Origin: Desulfolucanica intricata
Lineage (GTDB): Bacteria > Bacillota > Desulfotomaculia > Desulfotomaculales > Desulfofarciminaceae
Direction: 5' to 3'
Length of the DNA: 33,032 nt
NCBI RefSeq assembly: GCF_001592105.1
Contig: NZ_BCWE01000026.1
Location: 1-33,032, forward strand
Positions 14,805 to 22,642 of the stretch are shown piece after piece (positions within the stretch are counted from its first letter, which is position 1; the number at the start of each line of letters is the position of its first letter). The notes under the pieces are model-generated. The model was given only the letters and a program-made list of their open reading frames with translations, was not told the DNA's origin and ran no database searches. Made by a program: the position numbers and the translations under genes.

Positions 14805-15212
14805 CTATCTTTTTAAGTAAGCTAAACCCTCAATTATAGCTACCGGTTCTCCTGTTTCATTTTCTATTGATATTCTGTATAAAGCTGTGCGATGTGTTCG
14901 ATGGATCTCCTGGGCTGTCGCAGTAATTCTCTGCCCCGGTGAGGTTTTCTTAATAAAATTAACGTTCATGTTTAGAGCTACAGCAGGATAGCCGTGTGAG
15001 TTACTGGCTGCTCCGAAAGCGGTATCCGCCAAAGTAAAAACAACTCCGCCATGTGTAATGCCATGAAAATTAACCATATTATTATTGATATTTAAGGCAA
15101 CACGGGCAAAACCAGGTTTTATTTCTAAAAACTCAATTCCTAGATGTTTGGGAAAAAGATCTCCGGATATAATCGTGTTTTTTATTTGCTCCAACCGGGA
15201 TGTATCACTCAA
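14805..15212 (-). CDS. paaI: PaaI-type hotdog-fold acyl-CoA thioesterase
   Basis: The 135-residue protein has the hotdog signature NFHGITHGGVVFTLADTAFG, with the HGG and the aspartate used for thioester hydrolysis, followed by a LNMNVNFIKKTSPGQ strand pair. The length is normal for PaaI. It would hydrolyse phenylacetyl-CoA or hydroxyphenylacetyl-CoA and so protect the CoA pool, consistent with paaK next to it. The start is TTG behind AAAGGAG. It is the first gene after the T-box leader. Confidence 0.88.
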   Translation of the reverse strand: MSDTSRLEQIKNTIISGDLFPKHLGIEFLEIKPGFARVALNINNNMVNFHGITHGGVVFTLADTAFGAASNSHGYPAVALNMNVNFIKKTSPGQRITATAQEIHRTHRTALYRISIENETGEPVAIIEGLAYLKR

Positions 15213-15252
15213 TAATATCCACTCCTTTCATAACCACAGCATAGAACTGAAA

Positions 15253-15660
15253 TAAAAAATCCCGTAGTAATAAATCATTCTACGGGACGAAAGTTTTCAT
15301 ACTTCCGCGGTACCACCCATCTTGGTTTAAAGCACCCTCTTAAATCAGGTATCTAAATAAGTCTGTGATTTAAGTACCGAAAAAAATAAAACCTCTCGTT
15401 TAGGGACGAGAAGTTTAACTTTCGCGGTACCACCCTAATTGATCTGTCATTTGTCAGACAGAACCCCTTATTACTCACAGAACTATGTTCCGATACCAAC
15501 TTTCTTATAACGGTGAAAGATCCGGTCAGGCCTACTTGCATATGTTTCAGCCGGACAACTCCGGAGTGAACTTCAAACGGCCGGGCCTTAGGGATGTTTT
15601 CAGTCTCCGACATCCCCTCCCTGAAAGGTCGAATCCGATTTACTTTTCTCCTTCATGGTT
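15253..15660 (-). ncRNA. T-box riboswitch leader with two antiterminator/terminator modules
   Basis: On the minus strand the 5' part (15430-15660) has T-box stem I features: an AGTA segment, an AGGGAGG distal stem and a GAAG-TTC-A segment directly before CTCC, which pairs with the 5' GGAG. This reads as a TTC (Phe) specifier. T-box sequence AGGGTGGTACCGCG lies at 15423-15436, with terminator stem 15392-15399/15406-15413 and a T-run. A second complete T-box (GGGTGGTACCGCG, 15306-15319) with its own terminator (15260-15267/15280-15287) follows after only about 60 bases, too short for another stem I. The TGGT bulge matches a tRNA with discriminator A, as in tRNA-Phe. It controls paaI-paaK. Confidence 0.85.
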
Positions 15661-15666
15661 TTGATC

Positions 15667-15672
15667 ATTATA
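15667..15672 (-). promoter_or_regulatory. -10 element of the T-box/paaI/paaK promoter
   Basis: TATAAT on the minus strand lies about 7 bases before the start of the conserved leader. No good -35 hexamer is visible 17 bases upstream (GTGTTA at best). Confidence 0.5.
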
Positions 15673-15860
15673 CAATATTAAAGATATAGTAACACTTAAA
15701 GGAAAACTAGTCAATAAATTTTTCAATTGTATTTAACGTATATAAACGTATATTGCTAGTATATTCATTGGAAAAATAAAGTTGCTTATTATATTTTAAG
15801 GAAATGATATAATTTGGTATTTTCTGTACGAATAGCCATTAACTTTTATAAATATTAAAG

Positions 15861-16046
15861 TTAGTTATTGTATTCACAATCACTACGATTAGTAAGTGAT
15901 TCCCCCCATTCATTTACCAGTGAAAGCCTGGAAATAAATTCATCACAGGGTCTTGAATCCGGAGCAATTGACTGGTTAAGTTTTTCGCAGAATGCGGTAT
16001 GAAATGAATACCATTTTTTAAAATACCTACAATCTTTACAATGCAA
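15861..16046 (-). CDS. small cysteine-rich protein
   Basis: The 61-residue product has a CKDCRYF start and further cysteines at FCEKLN and RPCDEF, giving a C-x2-C...C...C pattern common in small clostridial proteins that probably bind zinc or a cluster. The function is unknown. The TTG start has an AGGAGG eight bases upstream, which supports the call. A weak hairpin TAACTTT/AAAGTTA overlaps the stop. It stands alone; the flanks 15673-15860 and 16047-16188 are AT-rich with no recognised gene. Confidence 0.65.
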   Translation of the reverse strand: MHCKDCRYFKKWYSFHTAFCEKLNQSIAPDSRPCDEFISRLSLVNEWGESLTNRSDCEYNN

Positions 16047-16188
16047 TATTACTACCTCCTCATCAATACATACCTTAAAATAAAAACAAAATGTTTAAGA
16101 TAAATATTTTTCTCTATATATTATATGAATTTTTAATTTAATGTTAAAATATTAATTCTATGTTAATTTTAAAAATCCTTTTGAATAT

Positions 16189-16216
16189 AAAAAAAATCCA
16201 CCTTTTATTAGGTGGA
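16189..16216 (-). terminator. terminator reading on minus strand
   Basis: TCCACC/GGTGGA stem (16197-16202 with 16211-16216) followed on the minus strand by a T-run. It is about 125 bases downstream of the DUF3243 gene, its likely client. Confidence 0.6.
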
Positions 16217-16297
16217 ATGAGATGAAGGATGAAAAAAGCTATTTGATTTTGCCTTAGTTAACCGTAATTAATTATGACATATATCGGTATATTTCGC

Positions 16298-16313
16298 TGT
16301 CATTATAATGACA
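16298..16313. promoter_or_regulatory. perfect 16-base palindrome, possible operator
   Basis: TGTCATTATAATGACA is a perfect palindrome with a TATAAT core, in the gap downstream of the DUF3243 gene. A further TGACATATATC lies about 30 bases away. No regulated gene is obvious. Confidence 0.35.
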
Positions 16314-16341
16314 AATTTAAGTCATACCTTAGACATAGTAG

Positions 16342-16605
16342 TTATTGATTTTTTCCTGTATCCTTTTTGGCCATACGAGTTACCAGTGAAGATAATACTT
16401 TACGTTCATCATCATCGGCCAAGGACCACATTTCATTTAACATGCGCTGCTGTGGATTACCGGGCTCTACGTTGTTAGACAAAAAATCTTCCAGCTTATA
16501 TGCAGTTTTATTTATATTCTCATCAGATACTCCTAGGGATTCAGCGGCATCCTTTGCTTTTCCCAGTAATTCTTTCCACCGGTGCCAGGATATATCAAGC
16601 TTCAT
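16342..16605 (-). CDS. DUF3243 family protein
   Basis: The 87-residue protein matches the DUF3243 pattern: a WHRWKELLGKAKDAAESLGVS opening, then a YKLEDFLSNNVEPGNPQQR segment and an EMWSLADDDERKVLSSLV ending. It is related to B. subtilis YmfJ-type small helical proteins whose role is unknown. It starts at ATG behind AAGGAGG. It is predicted soluble and all-helical. Confidence 0.7.
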   Translation of the reverse strand: MKLDISWHRWKELLGKAKDAAESLGVSDENINKTAYKLEDFLSNNVEPGNPQQRMLNEMWSLADDDERKVLSSLVTRMAKKDTGKNQ

Positions 16606-16688
16606 TATTAAACCACCTCCTTATTTAGTTTCTTCCGGATAACAGATTCTTATACATATTTTTAATACGATTTTTGTTTTTCTTAGCT

Positions 16689-16723
16689 AAAAAAAAGGCC
16701 TAAACCTTTTAAGCGGTTTAAGC
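16689..16723 (-). terminator. terminator of the PAS/winged-helix regulator gene
   Basis: GGCCTAAACC (16697-16706) pairs with GGTTTAAGCC (16714-16723) with one wobble; a run of eight T follows on the minus strand. Confidence 0.8.
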
Positions 16724-16748
16724 CCGTAGTTCCAATATTATATTTTTT

Positions 16749-17564
16749 CTAAGCTAAATCAAAACGGTATCCTACACCCCAAACTGTTTTTATATATTGG
16801 GGTTTATTAGGATTATCCTCTATTTTTTTTCTTAATCTTCTAATATGTACAGTGACTGTATTATCATCACCTGAATAATCAGCTTCCCAAATAGTATTTA
16901 AGAGATAATTTCTAGTAAATATCTGGTTTGGATGTGATGCCATTAACCATAAAAGCTCAAATTCACGAGCAGTTAATCGTACATTTTTATCCCGAACAGT
17001 TACTTTCCTTGTTACTGCACAGATTTCAAAGTTTGGATAAACAATTTTTTTATTAGTTTTATCTACAAAGTAATTATTATCAATTAAATTAGGAGTACTT
17101 AAATTTGGTTTTCTATATTTATCATTATTGTTTTGATCAATATTTAAATGATTTTTTTTACTTAGCTTTTGATTTAATAGGTTAATCTCACCGGTTAAAG
17201 CTGTAATACGATTTAAGTATTCAATTTTACTGGGGTTAGAGTTAGCCAATAACAAATAGTATTGTTCAATCTTAAAAGCTGAAATTTCTAAATAAACAAG
17301 TGTACCGGAAGAAGAAAAAAATATTTCCCAGTTAAAAACAGACAATTTTTCTTCAACCTTTTCATACAATTTTTTTAGCTTACCCCGGTCATAATCCAAG
17401 TAATTAATTAATAAGTTATCTTGCCAATTAGGAAAAAGATCTTCCGCTAAGCTGTTTACTAATAATATTTTACTTTCATGGTTCGTAATTAACGCTATGC
17501 AATCAAAATTTTTGACTACCTTTTTGAGATCTATTTGAACTTCAAAAGAATTATTAGTGACCAA
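16749..17564 (-). CDS. PAS-like domain plus OmpR/PhoB-type DNA-binding domain regulator
   Basis: The 271-residue protein ends in a clear PhoB-type winged helix (about 175-271): VRLTAREFELLWLMASHPNQ, then VTVHIRRLRKKIE and the YIKTVWGVGYRF end. Instead of a phospho-receiver the N-terminus (about 1-110) looks like a PAS fold (NFDCIALITNHESKILLVN, then NWEIFFSSSGTLVYLEIS), joined by a helical, asparagine-rich linker. It has no membrane segment, no receiver aspartate and no kinase partner nearby. It may sense a small ligand or protein directly. TTG start behind GGGGGGAG. It is divergent from the aminopeptidase gene. Confidence 0.75.
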   Translation of the reverse strand: MVTNNSFEVQIDLKKVVKNFDCIALITNHESKILLVNSLAEDLFPNWQDNLLINYLDYDRGKLKKLYEKVEEKLSVFNWEIFFSSSGTLVYLEISAFKIEQYYLLLANSNPSKIEYLNRITALTGEINLLNQKLSKKNHLNIDQNNNDKYRKPNLSTPNLIDNNYFVDKTNKKIVYPNFEICAVTRKVTVRDKNVRLTAREFELLWLMASHPNQIFTRNYLLNTIWEADYSGDDNTVTVHIRRLRKKIEDNPNKPQYIKTVWGVGYRFDLA

Positions 17565-17837
17565 ACGGTTTCTCCCCCCTTTTCACAGGCTTAACACTAT
17601 TAAAACAAATGACAAATATAAAAAGTAATTAGTGAAAAATTTTTAAGGTATTCCTTAGTGTATTATAATTAGACATTTTAGTACTTTATTCCTGCGATAC
17701 ATCAAAGAACTTTCAGATATTTCAAGAAAATTTTAATTTATCATAACAATAATCTATTCTTTTAGAAAATAATGATAATAATATCCCTAATATTGTATAT
17801 TATTTCATTATACAATTTTATAAAGGGGGATATTGCT

Positions 17838-18929
17838 TTGGACAATATAAATAAAGAAAAATTAATAAGACTTTTAAAAAAATTTATAGCTGTCTCAGGT
17901 GTCACTGGATTTGAGGATCAGATCCGGGAGCAAATTCGCTTAGAAGTTGAACCTTTCTGTGAAAATATAATTGAAGATTCAATGGGTAATTTAATAGCTT
18001 CTACCTCTGATGGTATTCAGAATCCAACAGTTATGATCTGTGCACATATGGATGAAATCGGCTATGCTGTACGTGCAGTTGATAAAAACGGTTACCTTTA
18101 TTTACATGCGCTTGGTGGGGTTCCCAAGGATTTGGGTCCCGGCGAGTGGGTGTTAGTACAATCGGATAAGGGTGCTGTACCAGGAGTTGTTGGTACCTTA
18201 CCTCCTCATTTAGCAACCGGTGGTGATTTGCTGCAATTTGTCGATATTGGTGCCGGCAGCAAAAATGAAGTTTTCGATACGGGGATAAAAATAGGGGACC
18301 CGGTAACATTTGATCGCAACCTAACTATGCTTGGCAAAGACAAGGTCCTGGGAAGATGTTTAGATAACCGGGCCGGGTGTGCTGTGGTAACAATGCTTTT
18401 GGAAATGGTTAAGAATATGCAGATCGGGGTTAAAGTCGTCGGTGTCTTTGCCAGTACTGAAGAACATGGTATGATGCCCGAAATTCGGGGTTTGGAAATG
18501 CATGGTTCCAGGGGAGCATATGCAGCTGCAAAATCCGTAAAACCTGATTTTGCCATAGTTGTTGACAGTATGGTGTGTAATGATACACCGGGTATTCCTG
18601 AACGTGATACGGTGGTTAGAATGGGTAAAGGACCATGCTTAAGACTAATAGATGATTTATCTGTCATGAGACCGGGTATGCGTCGATTTTTAACGGCAAT
18701 TGCCGAAAAAAATAATATACCTTTTCAGGTAGGGATATCCCGATCATATACGGATGCTTCAGTAATTCAGCTATTAAATATACCGGTAGCCACTCTAGGT
18801 ATGCCACTAAGATATGTCCACTCCCCGGGGCAATTGGCTCACATTGAAGATTTACTAAATACAATACGATTTATTTATAAAATTGTTCAGACTATAGGTG
18901 AGCTTAAGGGATCAATTAACATCTACTAA
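17838..18929 (+). CDS. M42-family metal-dependent aminopeptidase
   Basis: The 363-residue protein carries the M42 metal ligands: CAHMDEIG (H70, D72), LGRCLDNRAGC with the bridging aspartate, ASTEEHG with the catalytic glutamates, IVVDSM and a late RYVHSPGQ histidine. These enzymes are tetrahedral cytosolic peptidases (glutamyl/deblocking aminopeptidase or endoglucanase-like names). I start at TTG 17838 behind AAAGGGGGAT; an open frame reaches back to 17772 but lacks a ribosome site and would add an unlikely hydrophobic stretch. It is followed by a short membrane-peptide frame and a terminator. Confidence 0.85.
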   Translation: MDNINKEKLIRLLKKFIAVSGVTGFEDQIREQIRLEVEPFCENIIEDSMGNLIASTSDGIQNPTVMICAHMDEIGYAVRAVDKNGYLYLHALGGVPKDLGPGEWVLVQSDKGAVPGVVGTLPPHLATGGDLLQFVDIGAGSKNEVFDTGIKIGDPVTFDRNLTMLGKDKVLGRCLDNRAGCAVVTMLLEMVKNMQIGVKVVGVFASTEEHGMMPEIRGLEMHGSRGAYAAAKSVKPDFAIVVDSMVCNDTPGIPERDTVVRMGKGPCLRLIDDLSVMRPGMRRFLTAIAEKNNIPFQVGISRSYTDASVIQLLNIPVATLGMPLRYVHSPGQLAHIEDLLNTIRFIYKIVQTIGELKGSINIY

Positions 18930-19038
18930 TTTAGGGTCAGTTATAATTTTTGAAATATTATGTCAGCAGTTTGACTTTTCTTATAGCCCAAGTTTGATAC
19001 AATGAGCCTAAAATAATTGATGCAGTAGGTGACAGAAA

Positions 19039-19161
19039 TTGACAAAGGTTTTCTTAATATTGTGTTTATCAGTTATTACTCTATCTTATTGGATAATACC
19101 CCACATTAGTTTTCATCCCGATGCTTTAACTAAAATTGCTATAAAAATCCTTGGCGGGTAA
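19039..19161 (+). CDS. putative 40-residue membrane peptide
   Basis: TTG start six bases after AGGTGA; the product has one hydrophobic helix (VFLILCLSVITLSYWIIP) and ends at a stop that touches the following terminator stem. Position between the aminopeptidase gene and the terminator suggests an operon partner. No homologue is recognised and it may be spurious. Confidence 0.4.
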   Translation: MTKVFLILCLSVITLSYWIIPHISFHPDALTKIAIKILGG

Positions 19162-19191
19162 AATAAAGATCGCTGCAGCGATCTTTATTTT
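19161..19191. terminator. bidirectional terminator
   Basis: A perfect 15+15 base palindrome (AAATAAAGATCGCTG and its complement) lies between the converging aminopeptidase unit and the HTH gene, whose stop codon overlaps its edge. Confidence 0.85.
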
Positions 19192-20002
19192 ATTTTGGTA
19201 TTTCTATATATACAAAGGGTTCTCCCTTTCCCGATGGGTTATATAAGGTAACAAATTTTTTAGGATCTTTCCCTTTTATCGCAGTTAGTTCCAATTCTTG
19301 AAATAATCTTCCGAAAGTGTATTCCAGGTCTTTTTTCTTAAATGCATAACCGGCTAAAGCCATATTCATTTGAATATGATTTATAAAATGTTTTATTTCT
19401 ATAGTATCAAATTCTTTGTAGAGTTCTAAAATTAGTTTTTTGCAAGAATTCATTATGCTTATCCAACGTTTATCGCTGATTGATTTTGCCTGTACTAACT
19501 GTAATTTTTTCTTTGCTGCAACCTGATCATTTTTATTTTTTAAATCCGGCTTGCTATGGTACTCTTCTGACTTGGCTGGTTCACCGGTAAGCCATTCTTG
19601 ATTATAGAAAATATTGCTAGAAATTATTAATGCATTCTCTTCCAGTTTTATTTCACCCTTCGGAAATGGGTAAATTAAATTTAAATCTTTTATTTTTTTA
19701 TACCTGTTACGCATAGTATGTAGACTTACTTCATATAAGTCACAAATTCTCTGTTGTGTCAAAGAAGAATTATAATAACGACATAGATAGTAATGTACAG
19801 CCGCGGCCCATTCTGATACATGTCCGGGTCTGATGTGACCATAGTTTTTTATTATACATTGCCATAACTTCCTCACTTCATTTAAAATTATTTCCGGTAC
19901 ATTTGCTGCAACAAGTTTTTTTTCTAAGAAATTAAAACCGTTATCAACATTGTTTTCTAAAGATTCAGCCATAAAATCTATTTTACCAGGCTTGCTGTTC
20001 AT
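19190..20002 (-). CDS. helix-turn-helix protein of unknown function
   Basis: The 270-residue protein is not assigned to a named family. Residues about 65-110 (WAAAVHYYLCRYYNSS, then LTQQRICDLYEVSLHTMRNR) look like a cyclin/TFIIB-like or HTH bundle ending in a recognition helix. The C-terminal part (about 170-270) is mixed helix and strand, ending FVYIEIP. The middle is a lysine-rich linker. The ATG has GGGGTGAT upstream. It is monocistronic between two terminators. A DNA-binding role is inferred from the HTH only. Confidence 0.6.
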   Translation of the reverse strand: MNSKPGKIDFMAESLENNVDNGFNFLEKKLVAANVPEIILNEVRKLWQCIIKNYGHIRPGHVSEWAAAVHYYLCRYYNSSLTQQRICDLYEVSLHTMRNRYKKIKDLNLIYPFPKGEIKLEENALIISSNIFYNQEWLTGEPAKSEEYHSKPDLKNKNDQVAAKKKLQLVQAKSISDKRWISIMNSCKKLILELYKEFDTIEIKHFINHIQMNMALAGYAFKKKDLEYTFGRLFQELELTAIKGKDPKKFVTLYNPSGKGEPFVYIEIPK

Positions 20003-20099
20003 TAGTTATAATCACCCCTTTTGGCAGTCTATGGAGAAAAGTTGGATAAAAAAATAGCTTTATAAAAATATATGCTAAAAATGGTGTCAGTTGCATTTA

Positions 20100-20132
20100 A
20101 AATAAAAAACTCGCAGTTTTAATTGCGAGTTT
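20100..20132 (-). terminator. terminator of the PspC gene
   Basis: CTCGCA (20110-20115) pairs with TGCGAG (20124-20129), with a T-run on the minus strand. Confidence 0.8.
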
Positions 20133-20328
20133 AATAATAAGAATCTGAAGGTATGATAATCCAAGCAAGAATATAGACTAAAATTCCCGGAAAAGCAACT
20201 GAGATTATAGATAAGACCACATACGCAATCCGAACTAAAGTAGGATCAAGTCCGAAATATTCTGCAATTCCACCACAAACTCCTCCAATCATACGATGAA
20301 ACCTGGAACGGGTAAGCTTTTTTCTCAT
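20131..20328 (-). CDS. PspC-domain membrane protein
   Basis: The 65-residue protein is a minimal PspC domain: KKLTRSRFHRMIGGVCGGIAEYFGLDPTLVR followed by one long hydrophobic helix (IAYVVLSIISVAFPGILVYILAWIIIP). PspC proteins take part in envelope stress responses at the membrane. I chose the ATG at 20328, six bases after GGGGGG; an upstream in-frame start lacks a ribosome site. No pspA or liaR homologue is nearby. Single gene. Confidence 0.85.
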   Translation of the reverse strand: MRKKLTRSRFHRMIGGVCGGIAEYFGLDPTLVRIAYVVLSIISVAFPGILVYILAWIIIPSDSYY

Positions 20329-20424
20329 GTAAAACCCCCCTAAAATATTTTTCATAAAAGTAAAGATTCCGGAGACCAAGCATATAATTGATTTGTAAAG
20401 ATCAAGTAAAGAAGGTGGCTTAGG

Positions 20425-21513
20425 TTGTCCGGTTCAATAAAAGAGCAGAAACAATCAGATAAAGTTAAAGAAAAAACCCCAAAGAACAAACTTGGTTTAA
20501 TCGTTATTGTTATATTATTAGTATGTTGTTTCGTTGCACTTATAGCATACGGTATACATATACATACTCCGAAACATAAGTTTCTTAAAGCTATTTCTTT
20601 AGAGCCTACGAATATTAATCAGGCTGCTATTAGTGGTAATCTGGCTATCGTTAAATATAACTTCGTTGCAGCAAATGAAAGAACAACAACAAAAACTATA
20701 AACCTAAACGGATCCGGAATTAGCTATAATGGTGAATTTGACTTTAACTCTAAAAGAATGCTTCTTCGAATTAGCTTCAATTATAATCAAAAGCAATATC
20801 CTATAATTGTATATATGACTGATAAACAATTAATTTTAGATGCCCAGGGGTATATTGATATGTATCAGATAAATGTTCCGGATGAAGAAAAAATAAAAGT
20901 TCCCCAATATATATATACTAACAAATCAGATGAAATGAACATTAAGCAATTTTGGAACAAATTAGAAAACACTTTAATTAAAGATAAAAGTTCTGTTAAT
21001 AAGATTTTCGAAGAAAAACTATTTTTAATAATAAACTCCATTCCAGGGGAATATTTCTCAAAAAAAGACTCAGGGTGGCTTTACCTTAGTTTTGACCGAC
21101 TGGGTTTACAGCATATTATGAAGAATGTTGTTAAGAAAACCTGGGATAAAGATGAGTTATTAGCCCATATAATCAGTGACTTACCTTCTTCTAATAACGA
21201 AGAAGGTAAAAGCTTCACGGTACAAAAACAGGTTAATAAGGAAGAAGCCTTACAAAATACTGGCCGGATCTGGAATAATATTGACAGTTTTATTAAGCTT
21301 AATAAATTTTCCCTGGGTATTAATAACAAAGCAACATCATTTAGCAACTGTTTCGAAATTAACTGCAGCATCGTGAAAAATAAAGATTTTCCTGAAGGTG
21401 GAGAAATAATTTTAAATGGTGAAAACAAAATTACAGTCAAGAAAGGAGTTAATATTAAAATTCCCGTATTGAATGAGCAAAATAGTATTTGTTTAAATGA
21501 TATTTCACTTTAA
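20425..21513 (+). CDS. membrane-anchored hypothetical protein
   Basis: The 362-residue protein has a charged N-terminus, one membrane helix at about 23-44 (KLGLIVIVILLVCCFVALI) and an exported region of about 315 residues. That region is beta-rich with several tyrosine/asparagine stretches (KTINLNGSGISYNG, KQYPIIVYMTDKQLILD). The arrangement resembles secreted lipoprotein-like clostridial proteins of unknown role. TTG start behind GAAGGTGG. It is closed by its own terminator. No function is assigned. Confidence 0.65.
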   Translation: MSGSIKEQKQSDKVKEKTPKNKLGLIVIVILLVCCFVALIAYGIHIHTPKHKFLKAISLEPTNINQAAISGNLAIVKYNFVAANERTTTKTINLNGSGISYNGEFDFNSKRMLLRISFNYNQKQYPIIVYMTDKQLILDAQGYIDMYQINVPDEEKIKVPQYIYTNKSDEMNIKQFWNKLENTLIKDKSSVNKIFEEKLFLIINSIPGEYFSKKDSGWLYLSFDRLGLQHIMKNVVKKTWDKDELLAHIISDLPSSNNEEGKSFTVQKQVNKEEALQNTGRIWNNIDSFIKLNKFSLGINNKATSFSNCFEINCSIVKNKDFPEGGEIILNGENKITVKKGVNIKIPVLNEQNSICLNDISL

Positions 21514-21521
21514 ATAAGTTT

Positions 21522-21555
21522 AATGCCCGGCGTAAAAATATACCGGGCATTTATA
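21522..21555 (+). terminator. terminator after the membrane-anchored hypothetical gene
   Basis: AATGCCCGG (21522-21530) pairs with CCGGGCATT (21543-21551); the following T-tract is short. Confidence 0.7.
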
Positions 21556-21649
21556 ATTATGACATTCTACAGCTTTAGGAATTCCATTTTAAATTCCACA
21601 TATTTATTGATTTTCCTTTAAAAATTAATTAGTAAAATTAAAATTACCC

Positions 21650-22330
21650 CTAATAATACCGTTTAAAAATTATAAAAGAATAAATAGTCGGTAAGATAAT
21701 TGCTGCTGCCAAGGCAGCCAGCATTATAATAAGTCCCCATTTTCCGCTTATTAATGAGCCGACAATACCCAAAAAGCCGGCGGTAACCCAAACCTTTGCT
21801 CCAAAGCGGTGGGTTTTTAGCCAGACTTCTTCACTGGCTAAAGTCCATGGTGTTTTTATCCCGACAAAATAATTATGTCTAATTTGTCCGAAATAATTAC
21901 CAATAACAATAAATAACATTGACACACCAAGTGGAACCAGACGATTAATCGAAACCTTATAACCTAAACTATAAAGAATTGTTATAACATATAATCCTGT
22001 CAGAAACAGAACCAGTACTATTTTAAATACCTGATAAGCTCTGGTGAATTTCATATAATTTTGGCGGCGGGGATCAATTAGCGGTAAAAACACCATCATT
22101 ACATAAATTCCTACCGTCAACAGGGGCGGGCCAAAAGTTCCCCAAAACCGGGATGCGTAATCATCTACCTCTCCCTGAAGGTTCCAGTGACTGGGTACTT
22201 GCTCCGGCATGTGCGGGTAGACAAAGAAAGCTGCAACAAAACCGGCAAAAATAATAATTATAGCCGGCCAATCGGTGCGTAGGGTTTCTATTAAACCGGG
22301 CGTCGCCTTATTATTTTTTAATTTTGTCAT
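21650..22330 (-). CDS. SdpI-family membrane protein (DUF1648)
   Basis: The 226-residue protein has about six membrane helices. An N-terminal DUF1648-type segment (FVYPHMPEQVPSHWNLQGEVDDY) and a C-terminal SdpI segment (NYFGQIRHNYFVGIKTPWTL) follow the pattern of B. subtilis SdpI, the immunity and signalling protein for the SdpC toxin. The start overlaps the end of the ArsR gene by 20 bases and has AAGGAGGAG. No SdpC-like toxin gene is in the window, so it may be an immunity-only or general envelope system. Confidence 0.85.
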   Translation of the reverse strand: MTKLKNNKATPGLIETLRTDWPAIIIIFAGFVAAFFVYPHMPEQVPSHWNLQGEVDDYASRFWGTFGPPLLTVGIYVMMVFLPLIDPRRQNYMKFTRAYQVFKIVLVLFLTGLYVITILYSLGYKVSINRLVPLGVSMLFIVIGNYFGQIRHNYFVGIKTPWTLASEEVWLKTHRFGAKVWVTAGFLGIVGSLISGKWGLIIMLAALAAAIILPTIYSFIIFKRYY

Positions 22331-22604
22331 GCTGCTCCTCCTTTCCTTTAATACCTAATAGCTCTGAAAACCAAGTCATTACATCTTGCATAACCGTAGT
22401 ATTTAATGAGTAATAAATATACTGTCCTTTACGTTCATCTATTACCAGTTTAGCGTTTTTTAATATATTTAGGTGGTGTGAAATGCTGGGTTTGGAAATC
22501 AGAAAATGATCTGCAATTTCGCCGGCAGTCATATCACCGGATTTTAATAAATGTAAAATTTTCCTGCGGGTAGAATCTGATAAAGCTTTAAAGGATTCAT
22601 TAAT
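22311..22604 (-). CDS. ArsR-type repressor (SdpR-like) with probable ATT start
   Basis: The 97-residue protein fits SdpR-type ArsR repressors: NESFKALSDSTRRKILHLLK, DMTAGEIADHF, SKPSISHHLNILK and a QYIYYSL wing. The conserved beginning extends 24 codons upstream of the first ATG (22532), and no ATG, GTG or TTG occurs there. The only start fitting the family and the GGGGGG six bases upstream is ATT at 22604. SdpR represses its own operon, and a perfect inverted repeat overlaps the promoter (22643-22671). sdpI follows with a 20-base overlap. Confidence 0.75.
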   Translation of the reverse strand: MNESFKALSDSTRRKILHLLKSGDMTAGEIADHFLISKPSISHHLNILKNAKLVIDERKGQYIYYSLNTTVMQDVMTWFSELLGIKGKEEQHDKIKK

Positions 22605-22642
22605 CTTAATCCCCCCCTTTTTTAATATTTAGAAAATTATCT

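Noticed and set aside
15353-15613. 86-codon open frame on the minus strand (MSETENIPKARPFE...)
   Set aside because: It lies wholly inside the T-box leader, and its sequence is explained by the conserved RNA motifs.
17772-17837. N-terminal hydrophobic extension of the M42 peptidase
   Set aside because: There is no ribosome site and M42 enzymes are cytosolic; the TTG at 17838 has AAAGGGGGAT upstream.
18031-18667. Antisense frames inside the M42 peptidase gene
   Set aside because: They are shadows of a well-conserved gene on the other strand.
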